From CAZWDO01 sp964632485 [NCBI: uncultured bacterium] (GTDB taxonomy: Bacteria > JAGOEH01): 57,837 nt of DNA. The position numbers were made by a program, and so were the translations under genes. Below the pieces are notes generated by a model. It saw only the letters and a program-made list of their open reading frames with translations. It had not been told where the DNA came from and made no database searches. Each line of letters opens with the position of its first letter. Positions within the stretch are counted from its first letter, which is position 1. This document shows, in pieces, positions 26,981-36,193 of this stretch. The stretch spans positions 72,561 to 130,397 of the forward strand of contig CAZWDO010000006.1 in the NCBI GenBank assembly GCA_964632485.1. The letters are read 5' to 3'.

Positions 26981-27009
26981 TTGATTTTTTTTTACTATTC
27001 ACCTATATT
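26981..27009 (+). promoter_or_regulatory. probable promoter of trkA-trkH
   Basis: TTGATT, 17 bp, TATATT, 35 bp before the trkA ATG. It is back to back with the minus-strand promoter at 26932-26960, with 20 bp between their -35 boxes. Confidence 0.55.
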
Positions 27010-27044
27010 CTTTAGATTTTAAACAGGGAAAGGAAAATTATGCC

Positions 27045-28379
27045 ATGCGCATCGTCATTGTAGGGATGGGTGAGGTCGGGTCATATTTGGCGGAAATTTT
27101 ATCAAAAGATAAAAATGATGTGATCGGTATTGATATGGACCGCCGTAAGCTGACATTATTGGAAGATCAACTGGATATCCAGATCATTGAAGGTTACGGA
27201 GCCGCGCCCAAAGTACTGAAACAGGCTGATGTTGGCAGCGCGGATATCTTTTTAGCTGTGTCGAATAACGATGAGGTCAATCTGGTTTCCGCTCTCATCG
27301 CCCAACGCCTGGGCGCCTCCTTTACGGTGGCGCGGGTCAGTAATGCGAATTATCTGGATGAAGAACAATTAGGTGAGTATGGAACAATCGGGATCGATAT
27401 GGTTATTTCCCCTGAACGACGAACCGCTTTGACTATTTTTCAGGCTATTGAATATCCCTATTTTTTAAAAGTCAATGCTATTGGACGGGGTAATGTCTTT
27501 ATTAACCAGTTCTTGGTAACACACGAATCTCCGTTTACGTATAAAAAGATTAAAGATATTGCCCTGGATCCAGATATTTTAATTGTGGGAATTAACCGCC
27601 GGCAGAATTTTATGTTTCCCAACGGTGAAACGACTATTTTCCCCCACGATACGCTTTTTCTGGCTGGGAAAAAAAAAGCGATGGATGGTTTAAGCGATCT
27701 CTTTCCAATCGCGCAAAAAAAAATCAAGCGGATTCTTATTCTGGGCGGCAGTTCCATTGCATTTTCCTTAGCGCGTTTAGCTGAGAACAAATATCGCGTA
27801 ATTATCATTGAACCCGATGCCGAACGCAGTAATCGAGTCGCACAGGCGTTGATTAACTCAACTGTATATAATCTGGATGTTTTTGAATCAAGCGCGATGG
27901 ATGAATTACAGCCCAATGAGAACGATTATTTTATCGCCGCTACCGGTAACGATGAAATCAATTTCCTCTCGGCGATCCTGATGAGGGATCGGGGTGTTTC
28001 CATGATCGCCATGGTAATGCATAATTCGCAATTACTGAATATTGTTACTAAAATGGGTATTTACCAGGTTTTTAGTCCCCGGATGATTATCAGTAACGAT
28101 ATCGTGCGCGCCATCCGCGAGCGGGATTTAATCACACTCCACAGTATTAAAAATGTGAGCGCTGAGTTTGTCGAATTTCACCTTAAAAGCCACTCTCCCT
28201 TAGTTGATAAACAGATTCGCGATCTGAAACTTCCTTCCAAGACCATTTTAATTGCCGCCATTCGGGGTAAAGAGGTATTGATTATTAAGGGGAATGCTAT
28301 TTTACAAGCGGATGATTATGTTGTCGTTTTATGTCTGAAAAAGAATCAACGTGAAATAGAAAAATTATTCAATCCATAA
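27045..28379 (+). CDS. trkA: Trk potassium uptake system NAD-binding subunit TrkA
   Basis: A 444-residue peripheral membrane regulator of TrkH. It has the duplicated RCK layout: first Rossmann domain starting IVGMGEVGSYLAEIL (4-18), first TrkA-C domain (~140-220), second Rossmann domain starting at ILILGGSSIAFSLA (~228), second TrkA-C (~360-444). The first GxGxxG loop is intact and the acidic IGID end of strand 2 suits NAD(H) binding; the second loop (GGSSIA) is altered, as often in TrkA. AGGAAA lies ~10 nt upstream of the ATG. The stop overlaps the trkH ATG by one base. Confidence 0.96.
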   Translation: MRIVIVGMGEVGSYLAEILSKDKNDVIGIDMDRRKLTLLEDQLDIQIIEGYGAAPKVLKQADVGSADIFLAVSNNDEVNLVSALIAQRLGASFTVARVSNANYLDEEQLGEYGTIGIDMVISPERRTALTIFQAIEYPYFLKVNAIGRGNVFINQFLVTHESPFTYKKIKDIALDPDILIVGINRRQNFMFPNGETTIFPHDTLFLAGKKKAMDGLSDLFPIAQKKIKRILILGGSSIAFSLARLAENKYRVIIIEPDAERSNRVAQALINSTVYNLDVFESSAMDELQPNENDYFIAATGNDEINFLSAILMRDRGVSMIAMVMHNSQLLNIVTKMGIYQVFSPRMIISNDIVRAIRERDLITLHSIKNVSAEFVEFHLKSHSPLVDKQIRDLKLPSKTILIAAIRGKEVLIIKGNAILQADDYVVVLCLKKNQREIEKLFNP

Positions 28380-29830
28380 TGCGACCACGAGTAATATTTT
28401 ATCTGTTTGGTTTGCTAATCGTCTTTCTGGGGGTCAATATGCTGGCGTCCATGGCCTGGTCGCTTTATTACGGGGAACCCCAGTGGCTTGATTTTTTATT
28501 TACAATCGTGGGAACATTTATTGTGGGGGGAGGATTAATTTGGCGGGGATGGTCCGGGACAAATTTTACCATTTATAAAAAAGAAGCGTTGATGATAGTC
28601 AGTGGGTCCTGGATTATTTCCGGGTTGTTCGGCGCCGTTCCGCTTTATATCTCGGGGTACGCGCCATGTTATATCGATGCTTTTTTTGAAATTGTTTCCG
28701 GATTCACAACTACTGGTGCGTCAATTCTGTCGAATGTTGAAGTACTTCCCAAAGGGTTGCTTTTTTGGCGGAGTTATACGCACTGGCTGGGTGGTATGGG
28801 AATCATTGTTCTGTTTGTCGCTCTGATTCCTTTTGTCGGCGCCAGTGGGAAAAAGATGTATCAATTCGAGGCCCCTGGGCCGGATGTGGAAGGAATCAAG
28901 CCTACAATCCAGTTAACCTCACTCATTCTGTGGGCAATTTATATCGGGTTTACATTGCTGGAGTCCATTTTATTGATGCTTGCCGGCATGCCACTTTTTG
29001 ATGCGCTGTGCCATACTTTCGGTACCATGGGGACGGGCGGTTTCTCCACCAAAAATGCCTCCATCGCTTACTATTCCAATCCGTGGATTCATATTATTAT
29101 CCTTGTTTTTATGATCAGCGCCGGTACAAATTTTACGTTGTACTACTATTTTTTTAAACGGAAAACCTCGTTGATTTGGCGTGATAGTGAATACCGGGTT
29201 TACCTCATCATTACGTTGATATCCATCGCTATTGTTTCCGGATTGCTAATTCGACATCGGCAATTTACCAATTGGGATGAAGCATTTTTATATGGAAGCT
29301 TTAACACGGTTTCTGTGATGACTACTACCGGTTATGCTACTGCCGATTTTGATCAATGGTCTGACTCAATTAAAATTATTTTGTTCGCGCTGATGTTTAT
29401 TGGTGGATGCGGGGGATCGACTGCTGGAGGAATAAAAATTATTCGATTCATAATACTTGTCAAGTATGCCTACAATCAGATTATTAAGTCCTATGTTCCT
29501 CATCGTCGCTTCATCTTGCGTGTTTCGAACAAAGTGATTGACAAGGATGTTGTTAAACGCACATTATCTTATTTTTTCTTACATATATTTTTATTTATTG
29601 GAGGGGTGATATTAATGGGGATCGCGGGGACAGATTGGATTTCCGCTTTTAGTTCGGTGGCAGCATGTTTAAATAATATCGGTCCCGGATTCGGCCAGGT
29701 GGGCCCGCTTTGCAATTATGGATTTTTACCCGGTTTTGCCAAGTTAGCATTGTCTTTTTTTATGATTGCCGGCCGGTTGGAGATCTATGCCCTGTTGGTT
29801 CTGTTCATCCCCGATTATTGGCGGCGCTGA
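28379..29830 (+). CDS. trkH: Trk potassium transporter membrane subunit TrkH
   Basis: A 483-residue K+ channel-like transporter of the SKT family. Four pore loops are visible through their filter regions: TTTGAS, GTMGTGGFST, MTTTGYAT and NNIGPGFG, each placing the selectivity Gly. Full length for the family. The start ATG overlaps the trkA stop by one base (TAATG), so the two subunits are made together. The 3' end overlaps the convergent PP2C phosphatase gene by 16 bp. Confidence 0.96.
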   Translation: MRPRVIFYLFGLLIVFLGVNMLASMAWSLYYGEPQWLDFLFTIVGTFIVGGGLIWRGWSGTNFTIYKKEALMIVSGSWIISGLFGAVPLYISGYAPCYIDAFFEIVSGFTTTGASILSNVEVLPKGLLFWRSYTHWLGGMGIIVLFVALIPFVGASGKKMYQFEAPGPDVEGIKPTIQLTSLILWAIYIGFTLLESILLMLAGMPLFDALCHTFGTMGTGGFSTKNASIAYYSNPWIHIIILVFMISAGTNFTLYYYFFKRKTSLIWRDSEYRVYLIITLISIAIVSGLLIRHRQFTNWDEAFLYGSFNTVSVMTTTGYATADFDQWSDSIKIILFALMFIGGCGGSTAGGIKIIRFIILVKYAYNQIIKSYVPHRRFILRVSNKVIDKDVVKRTLSYFFLHIFLFIGGVILMGIAGTDWISAFSSVAACLNNIGPGFGQVGPLCNYGFLPGFAKLALSFFMIAGRLEIYALLVLFIPDYWRR

Positions 29831-31032
29831 ACATCGTGGACATCGATCATGATAAGGGCAATATCGTCGTTTTGGTGAAAGCTTTGCGCTTTGAGCTCTT
29901 CGATGACGTGTTCCGCCAACCCTGGCTGATGGCGCCATTTACGTAATAGTTCCAGAAATCGGGGTAATCCGAACATCTCCCGCTGGTCATTTCTTGCTTC
30001 TACTATTCCATCCGTATAAAAGACCAGTTGTTGATTGTTCAATAACTGGATTTCATGGGAGTCATAGACGGCATCTTCAAAACAACCTAAAGGGAATCCA
30101 CCGATCGTAGGAATGGCTTCAATGGCGCCGTTATGATCAATCAACAAGGGGGGGATATGCCCGGCCAGCGTATAAGTCAGTAGCCGGGTCTGGGTGTTCA
30201 GAATCCCGTAAAATGCGGGTATAAGTACGGATTCCCCTTCCTCAGTATTTTTATATTCATTTGCCATAAATTCCTGGTTAATCCGTGTCATCACCTCATT
30301 GGGTGAATTGATCTGCAATTCCTGGGGGGATTGATTTTTATAAAAATGTCGTATAGCGCCTGCTAAAAAGACGACGATCATGGCAGCCGATACCCCATGT
30401 CCTGTTACATCGCCAAAAAAAATTCCAATATTCTCTTTGTCAAGATGGAAAATATTATAATAATCCCCACCTACCAGCTCAGAGGGCAGGTACATAATCT
30501 GGAAGGTAATGTCGGGAATTTTTGGCAGTTCTTTGGGCAACATCCCGATTTGGATATATTGGGCCATTTTTAAGTCGGCGAGTAGGTTGTCGTATGCTTG
30601 CTTCAGTTCCAGATTCTGGGTAATGATATGCCGTCGCATCTGCATATTTTCCAGGCCATTGGTGATGGTTTGGATTAATTGATCCTTGTCGATCGGCTTG
30701 AAAAGAAAGGCAAAAATCCCCCCTTTGTTGATGGCCCGGGCGATGTCATCTTTTTCTGCCTGGCCGCTGAGTATAATTTTGCATAAATCCGGGTGTTTTA
30801 TATGGATACGGCTGAGCATCTCACTTCCCCGCAAACCCGGCATCATTTCGTCAGACAGGATCAAGTCAACCTCATTTTCTTCTAAAAACGGCTCAACTTC
30901 AAAGGGATTGCTGAAAGCATGGATTTTATAATCCCGTCTTAACAATCGTTTCAGACCATTCAATACAGCCAGATCATCGTCAACGATAACCAGCACAGGG
31001 AGGTTTGATTCCGCGGGGGAATGGAGTTCCAT
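29815..31032 (-). CDS. response regulator with PP2C-type (SpoIIE/RsbU) phosphatase output
   Basis: A 405-residue cytoplasmic protein. Receiver domain 12-130 with acidic pocket Asp18-20, phosphoacceptor Asp61 (LSDEMMPG) and Lys112 (FLFKPID). A coiled-coil linker (~135-165) leads to a PPM/SpoIIE phosphatase (~175-400) with metal-binding VGGDYYN (Asp190) and FFGDVTGHG (Asp208), ending with NDDIALIMI. Such proteins usually dephosphorylate an anti-anti-sigma factor; no sigma regulator is present nearby. It starts 27 bp after the histidine kinase gene ends and is the likely receiver of that kinase. Confidence 0.93.
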   Translation of the reverse strand: MELHSPAESNLPVLVIVDDDLAVLNGLKRLLRRDYKIHAFSNPFEVEPFLEENEVDLILSDEMMPGLRGSEMLSRIHIKHPDLCKIILSGQAEKDDIARAINKGGIFAFLFKPIDKDQLIQTITNGLENMQMRRHIITQNLELKQAYDNLLADLKMAQYIQIGMLPKELPKIPDITFQIMYLPSELVGGDYYNIFHLDKENIGIFFGDVTGHGVSAAMIVVFLAGAIRHFYKNQSPQELQINSPNEVMTRINQEFMANEYKNTEEGESVLIPAFYGILNTQTRLLTYTLAGHIPPLLIDHNGAIEAIPTIGGFPLGCFEDAVYDSHEIQLLNNQQLVFYTDGIVEARNDQREMFGLPRFLELLRKWRHQPGLAEHVIEELKAQSFHQNDDIALIMIDVHDVQRRQ

Positions 31033-31059
31033 ATTAATCTTCTCCTTAAAAGTATATTT

Positions 31060-32790
31060 CTATGAAGTGATCATCACCGGTAGCTGAATAATAAATTCGG
31101 TTCCCTGTCCTTCTTCTGATTCAACGCTTATCTGACCATGGTGCGATTCAATGATTTGATGGCAGATATTGAGTCCCAGTCCAGTTCCCTGGCCAATGAT
31201 CTTGGTTGTAAAAAAAGGATCGAAAATTCGATGTTTAATTTCCTTTTTTATCCCTGTTCCGTTATCCTTAAACCGGATTTCTATTAGTGATTGCTCTTCA
31301 AAATACGTAGTGGAAATGCGGAGTTCGCTTTGATTGATCGATAACCCTTTTTCTTTGATCGCATCGCGGGCATTGATGATCAGATTGATAAATACCTGGC
31401 CCAGTTCCTGCGGTGAGCCTTGAACAACAGGCAGGTTTTCACTTAGCTGAGGCGCAATCGTCAGGTCGTATTTGATCTGGTTATAGGCCAGCGTAATCGC
31501 ATCCTCCAGGATTTCGTTTACATTACAAGTCGTTAAATTTAAATCGGCATACGCCATCCGCTTCGTGCTTTTGACAATATTTTCAATCCGAATCAGGGAT
31601 TCATCGTTTTCCTGGGCAATTTCATGTATTTCATCAAAAATTAGATCAAGGTCCATTCTTTCAATTTTACTTTTAAGTTGATCGATACGGATCGTGTACT
31701 CTTCAGGTGACGATTCGAAAAGTGGCAATAATTGATCCATTAACTCCTGCAAATCCTGGATATTGAGCTTGAGGCTTTCCATGGAAAACTTAATGGCTTG
31801 GGTCGGATTATTAATTTCATGGGCGATTCCGGCTACCATGGTGCCCAGTGACGCCAGCTTTTCCTGTTTGATGATAAGTTCTTTACTTTCATCTAATTGC
31901 CGGTAGGCTTTTTCCAATTGATGGTTTTTATCCGCCAGTGTAGAGATTTTGTTTTCCAGTTCAGCCGCCATAGCGTCAAATGATTTGGCAAGTTGACCCA
32001 GTTCATCATTGCGGGAACAATTCAGTCGGTGGTCATAGTTTCCTCTGGCGATATGGGTCGTCGCGTGGATCACATTGCCCAATTGTCGCATTAGTACCCG
32101 AAATATTAAGTTTTGGGCAATTATCGTCAACACCAGTAAAAAGAAACCAATTGATGCAACTATTAAAAATATTTGAAATAATTGTTGATTGAATCGTTCC
32201 AGTGATATTACCAGTACCAGATATCCGGCTGTAATGCGGGCGCTGCCGACATTCGTGATATCGTCCGCTAATAACATGTCTTCCTCGTTGCGTACCTGGG
32301 GCGATATTTCGATGGGACTGGCGAAAAGCAGGACGTCCCGATCCGCCAATTTCAATTGTTGGCCGGTAATCCGGGGATGGGATTGAATATAATAGAGAAA
32401 TTCCGTTGGCAGGATTTCTCCATTCACCATCTCTTCCTTGTACCCCGTATTGTAGAGCGCCATAGTAATAATATCCTGGATAAGGGATACTTTGTTGAAT
32501 TGCGTCAGAATTTCATTTTTAAATTCATCAGAACCGATTTTTTGGGCTAACGACTGGGGAGAAGTATCTGAAAAATCATGGGGAAACTGGGAAAGTACCT
32601 GGGCAATGGTGGTCTCAATAGCCTCAATCCCTGTATCCTTGTAAAAATCCAGCATGTGATGGCTCATCGATCTTTGCGTTAACAGCGTCATTAAGGTGAT
32701 GGTAATCAATACCAGGGCATTGGTGAGCAAGCGTATTCGAAATAATAGAGAATGCCGGAATTGATCGATCAGATACCGTATAAATCTCAT
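31060..32790 (-). CDS. HAMP-domain sensor histidine kinase
   Basis: About 576 residues from the ATG at 32790, which overlaps the binding-protein stop (ATGA); a GTG 9 nt earlier is less likely. Order: transmembrane helix (~15-38), periplasmic sensor domain (~40-205) with no recognised fold, second transmembrane helix (~207-232), HAMP (~233-285), coiled coil, HisKA with His324 in GIAHEINNP, and HATPase (KDNGTGI, GQGTGLGLNICHQII). The HEINNP form is typical of kinases with a long DHp insertion. It is coupled to a periplasmic binding protein upstream and followed by a receiver-PP2C protein, so it is probably the middle of one pathway. Confidence 0.94.
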   Translation of the reverse strand: MRFIRYLIDQFRHSLLFRIRLLTNALVLITITLMTLLTQRSMSHHMLDFYKDTGIEAIETTIAQVLSQFPHDFSDTSPQSLAQKIGSDEFKNEILTQFNKVSLIQDIITMALYNTGYKEEMVNGEILPTEFLYYIQSHPRITGQQLKLADRDVLLFASPIEISPQVRNEEDMLLADDITNVGSARITAGYLVLVISLERFNQQLFQIFLIVASIGFFLLVLTIIAQNLIFRVLMRQLGNVIHATTHIARGNYDHRLNCSRNDELGQLAKSFDAMAAELENKISTLADKNHQLEKAYRQLDESKELIIKQEKLASLGTMVAGIAHEINNPTQAIKFSMESLKLNIQDLQELMDQLLPLFESSPEEYTIRIDQLKSKIERMDLDLIFDEIHEIAQENDESLIRIENIVKSTKRMAYADLNLTTCNVNEILEDAITLAYNQIKYDLTIAPQLSENLPVVQGSPQELGQVFINLIINARDAIKEKGLSINQSELRISTTYFEEQSLIEIRFKDNGTGIKKEIKHRIFDPFFTTKIIGQGTGLGLNICHQIIESHHGQISVESEEGQGTEFIIQLPVMITS

Positions 32791-33692
32791 TCGACCCACT
32801 TGATGTTTGGTAAATCAGTGATAGTGTATTTCTTTTTTAAATCTTTTTTTAGATAGATATAAATTTCTTCCGGTACTTCACGGGGAAAGCGTTGGGCAGG
32901 ATAGCGCAGTACTCGGCTCACTAAGTTGGCGGTTTGAATTCCGATCGATTGCGCATCAATATTAATAGCCACATGCGCTCCAGGATCGGTTTTTAAGTAA
33001 ATATAGGAAGGAACCAGAATAATGGCTTGTTTTTGATTGAGTGGCCGAAACATATCGACGAGTATCGATTTGGAATAGATACTGGGGTCGGGTAGAACCC
33101 AAAAAAGGGTTTTATCGCGAATTTTGCGTAATACGCTGGGAATTTGCCGACTGTTATAGACCACATAAGAAGAAAAACTGATCTCACGTTTTTGGGCTTC
33201 TTCTTTGATGCGGTTGACATCGTTGAAAAAATTCTCTGAATAAAGAGTGGTTAATTCCCATTGCCGACCAAAAAGTTTGATTAAAATTTCCAGAGTGGTT
33301 CCTTCGTCGATATTCATCGTGACACCGGTAAAAAGATCGGGCAACCGCTCTTGTATCGGATAATCTCCTTTATAAGAAAGCATACTGAAAATAATGGGGA
33401 CCGGTGGTTTTTTTTCATAAATATAGGAAGTGGCGCTATTGCCGAAAGATATTATTAGATCAGGCAAGGTATCCGTGAGCATATTGTCCAGCTTAGATAG
33501 TTCATCGACTTTGAAAACAAATTCTTTAAAAATCAGTTTAGTATGGTTCTCCTGCAATTTTTCTATAAAGGCTTCCTTCGCTTTTCTCAATTCCGTATAA
33601 TCTCCGCTCAGGAGAATCAGGATGGTTTCTCCTTGAATGGAAATACGAAAAAAAAGGAAAAAGATTACAATCATCCAGAGGTTATTTTTCAT
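32787..33692 (-). CDS. periplasmic ABC-type substrate-binding protein (ABC_sub_bind family), orphan
   Basis: A 301-residue protein with a signal peptide (residues 1-20, WMIVIFFLFFRISIQG) and the two-lobe fold of the TrpX/ABC_sub_bind family: LILLSGDYTELRKAKEAF, PDLIISFGNSATSYI, VPIIFSMLSY, TGVTMNID and AHVAINIDAQSIG. These proteins normally feed an ABC importer, but no permease or ATPase is in the window. Its stop overlaps the kinase start, and the TonB receptor gene ends 2 bp upstream, which suggests it serves as a ligand-sensing partner of the kinase (inference). Confidence 0.85.
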   Translation of the reverse strand: MKNNLWMIVIFFLFFRISIQGETILILLSGDYTELRKAKEAFIEKLQENHTKLIFKEFVFKVDELSKLDNMLTDTLPDLIISFGNSATSYIYEKKPPVPIIFSMLSYKGDYPIQERLPDLFTGVTMNIDEGTTLEILIKLFGRQWELTTLYSENFFNDVNRIKEEAQKREISFSSYVVYNSRQIPSVLRKIRDKTLFWVLPDPSIYSKSILVDMFRPLNQKQAIILVPSYIYLKTDPGAHVAINIDAQSIGIQTANLVSRVLRYPAQRFPREVPEEIYIYLKKDLKKKYTITDLPNIKWVE

Positions 33693-33694
33693 TT

Positions 33695-36163
33695 TTAGTA
33701 TATAAATTTAATGTTGAAGGAAATAATTCGGCCTAAATTTTTGCCTTGGTCGAGATTGAAAAGATACAGGGAATTAATATCGTGATAATTGTCGATGTTG
33801 TAGGAATTTTGCGGGTATTCGTAATGGCGGTTGTTGAGGAGATTTTTGGCGGCCAGGGTGAAAACGGTGTTTTTCCAGTTGAAGGTCAGCGCGGCATTGG
33901 TCAACCAGTATGCCGGCACGGACATATACATGCCATTATAATATGAAACCCAATTTTTTGAAGGGCCGGTATAGAAGAGTGTACTCGTCAGATGCCAGCG
34001 GGATGCAAGCCGCAATTCGAAGCCCATGTTGAATTTATGCTGTGGAGTATGTCCCTCTTGTTGGGCGGCGCGGCGAAAAACTTCAAATGTATTTTCCGCC
34101 CAGGGCAAATCCAGGTACTGATATTTGCCGCTTTTAATCGGTTCTGTATTGGCATTTGGGAATTTTTCAATCAATGTGGCTGAATCCAACTGCATATCGC
34201 TGATATGAATTTGAGAATAATTAGAAAAAATCGATAATATCGGGCTATCCCACCGAATGCTGATTTCTCCCCCAAGAGTTTTATAGCTGCCGAAATTGAA
34301 AAACATCCAGGGTGAAGTGGGATGTCCTTTTTCTTCAATGCCCATCAAATTGATCAAATCCTGCAATTCATTATAGAAAAAACTCAAATCCCATGATAAC
34401 GCGTAACTTTGTGAGACTTTTTTAAGTTTTTGCCAGCCAAATTCAAGTGATTTGATCGATTCCGCCATTAATGCGCGGTTGTTTCTGAGTTTTTTTTCCG
34501 GTATCCCCAGGGAATCTTCGCCGGTTTCAATATATGTGTAATTATGAAACCCCTCGAGATACCCGCCGCGAATAAACGTATTGTCTGTATAAGATTCAAA
34601 ATAGGAGGGATTCCGGAAGGCCCGTGAGAAAATGAAGCGCAGGGTATGGTTTTTCAGGGATATATTCAATGATGCGCGGGGTGACTGATGGAATCCGGCC
34701 CGTGGATGATAGTCGTAACGTTCCCCATAATGCAATCCCACATTCCGCATCAGACGGTATTGTATCTGCCAGTAAAACCCCAGTTGAAGCTGGTCATACG
34801 AAGGATAGGGTTCAGTCCTGTAAGGAGTAAAGAGGTTACTGGAAGCATTGCTATAACGAAGGTTCAAACCCGTCAGAATAGTATTCTCGGGGATATCGCC
34901 CATATTGGTTACTTCGTGTATAATTTCCGCATCCCAAATGTTATTGGCTATTTTATCATTATCACAAAAATTTGGTATGAAGTTCGATTCAATTAGACTC
35001 ATTTGTTGGTTAAGCCAATGAGCGCGTAGAATCAGGTTCGATTTGGGATGTAAAAACTCGCGCCAGTCAGTATCAAAATGCAGATAACCAAATTGGTTCT
35101 CCATAATTAACGCGCCTGGCAGCAGACTCATAATATTATCAGTGTTCGCTTGTGAATAACTGGTTTCGAGGCTGAAGGTGAGATTCCGAGAGGCATAATA
35201 GTCGCTACGGAAATTGAAAAAATAGTTTTCAGCGCCGCGTTTCCTTTTTAAATATTTATCGGCTTTAGCTTTAGCTTCGCCAAATGTGCTTTCAAGTTCT
35301 TCCCGGATTGCATTGTATAAACTGTCAGTGCCAATATTGGCATAGAAAAATTGATCGAAGGTCAAACCGGTTGGCAATGGTTCACCGGTTTGTTCTTCAT
35401 AGTAACTGGCGAATCCTTCGTCAAAGGTGAGGTTTCGTGTTTCTGACCAATCGCGTAGGAATCCGTAGGATTCGCGACGGATGGTTTCAATAGTGAGAGC
35501 TGCTCCTTTTTCAAAAGAAATTTCATTGGTTTGCCAGCGTCCGGTGGTTCCCCAACCCACGGAAGCGCGAAATGAAAAGTTCTGGCGGATATGGGAGGCG
35601 ATGGCGTTGGAGGAATAGGTCCGGTTGGTACCGATGGTGGAAGAGAGTATCAGTTGGGGCAGCTCTTCAGAGCCTTTAGTGATGATATGAATAATCCCTA
35701 AATATGCATTCGCGCCGTAAAGAGCGGAACCTGGGCCGCGGATAATTTCGATCTGTTTGACAGCGGACAGAGGGATCGGCAGAGCTTGCCAGTCGATGAG
35801 CCCGTGAAAATCGGAATAGAGTGAATGATTGTCCACCATGAGCAGGATTCGTCGCGATAGCAGATCATTGAATCCACGGATTGAAATATTGTAAGCGCCG
35901 CTGGTGGGTTGCATAAAATCAATACCGGGAACCCGCCGGAGCAGGTCCATAATCGTCAATGCGCCGCTGTGTTCAATCTCTTCGCTAGTAATGACGGTAA
36001 TAGAAGAGGGCGCTTGCGAAGCCTTGAGAGACCCTCGCGAGGCTGTAATAACCATAATATCATCGGCCCATAATAAATCATCTAACTGCTCTTCATCTTG
36101 CGCCATGATCGAGCCAGCCCACAGACTCCACCCGATGCACCACAATAATAGGAGATGTCTCAT
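33695..36163 (-). CDS. TonB-dependent outer-membrane receptor
   Basis: About 822 residues: signal peptide (1-21, cleavage after IMA), short N-terminal stretch with a possible TonB box (DIMVITAS), plug domain (~40-165; APSSITVITSEEI, LRRVPGID, SIRGFND, IEIIRGPGSALYG) and a 22-stranded barrel to the end (YNIDNYHDINSLY, last strand IISFNIKFIY). Such receptors take up siderophores, cobalamin, nickel or carbohydrates. The ATG at 36163 is 6 nt after GGGAG; a GTG at 36166 is too close. First of four linked genes (receptor, binding protein, kinase, PP2C regulator). Confidence 0.93.
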   Translation of the reverse strand: MRHLLLLWCIGWSLWAGSIMAQDEEQLDDLLWADDIMVITASRGSLKASQAPSSITVITSEEIEHSGALTIMDLLRRVPGIDFMQPTSGAYNISIRGFNDLLSRRILLMVDNHSLYSDFHGLIDWQALPIPLSAVKQIEIIRGPGSALYGANAYLGIIHIITKGSEELPQLILSSTIGTNRTYSSNAIASHIRQNFSFRASVGWGTTGRWQTNEISFEKGAALTIETIRRESYGFLRDWSETRNLTFDEGFASYYEEQTGEPLPTGLTFDQFFYANIGTDSLYNAIREELESTFGEAKAKADKYLKRKRGAENYFFNFRSDYYASRNLTFSLETSYSQANTDNIMSLLPGALIMENQFGYLHFDTDWREFLHPKSNLILRAHWLNQQMSLIESNFIPNFCDNDKIANNIWDAEIIHEVTNMGDIPENTILTGLNLRYSNASSNLFTPYRTEPYPSYDQLQLGFYWQIQYRLMRNVGLHYGERYDYHPRAGFHQSPRASLNISLKNHTLRFIFSRAFRNPSYFESYTDNTFIRGGYLEGFHNYTYIETGEDSLGIPEKKLRNNRALMAESIKSLEFGWQKLKKVSQSYALSWDLSFFYNELQDLINLMGIEEKGHPTSPWMFFNFGSYKTLGGEISIRWDSPILSIFSNYSQIHISDMQLDSATLIEKFPNANTEPIKSGKYQYLDLPWAENTFEVFRRAAQQEGHTPQHKFNMGFELRLASRWHLTSTLFYTGPSKNWVSYYNGMYMSVPAYWLTNAALTFNWKNTVFTLAAKNLLNNRHYEYPQNSYNIDNYHDINSLYLFNLDQGKNLGRIISFNIKFIY

Positions 36164-36193
36164 CACTGACTCCCGGTTCGGTGGTTGTTCATT

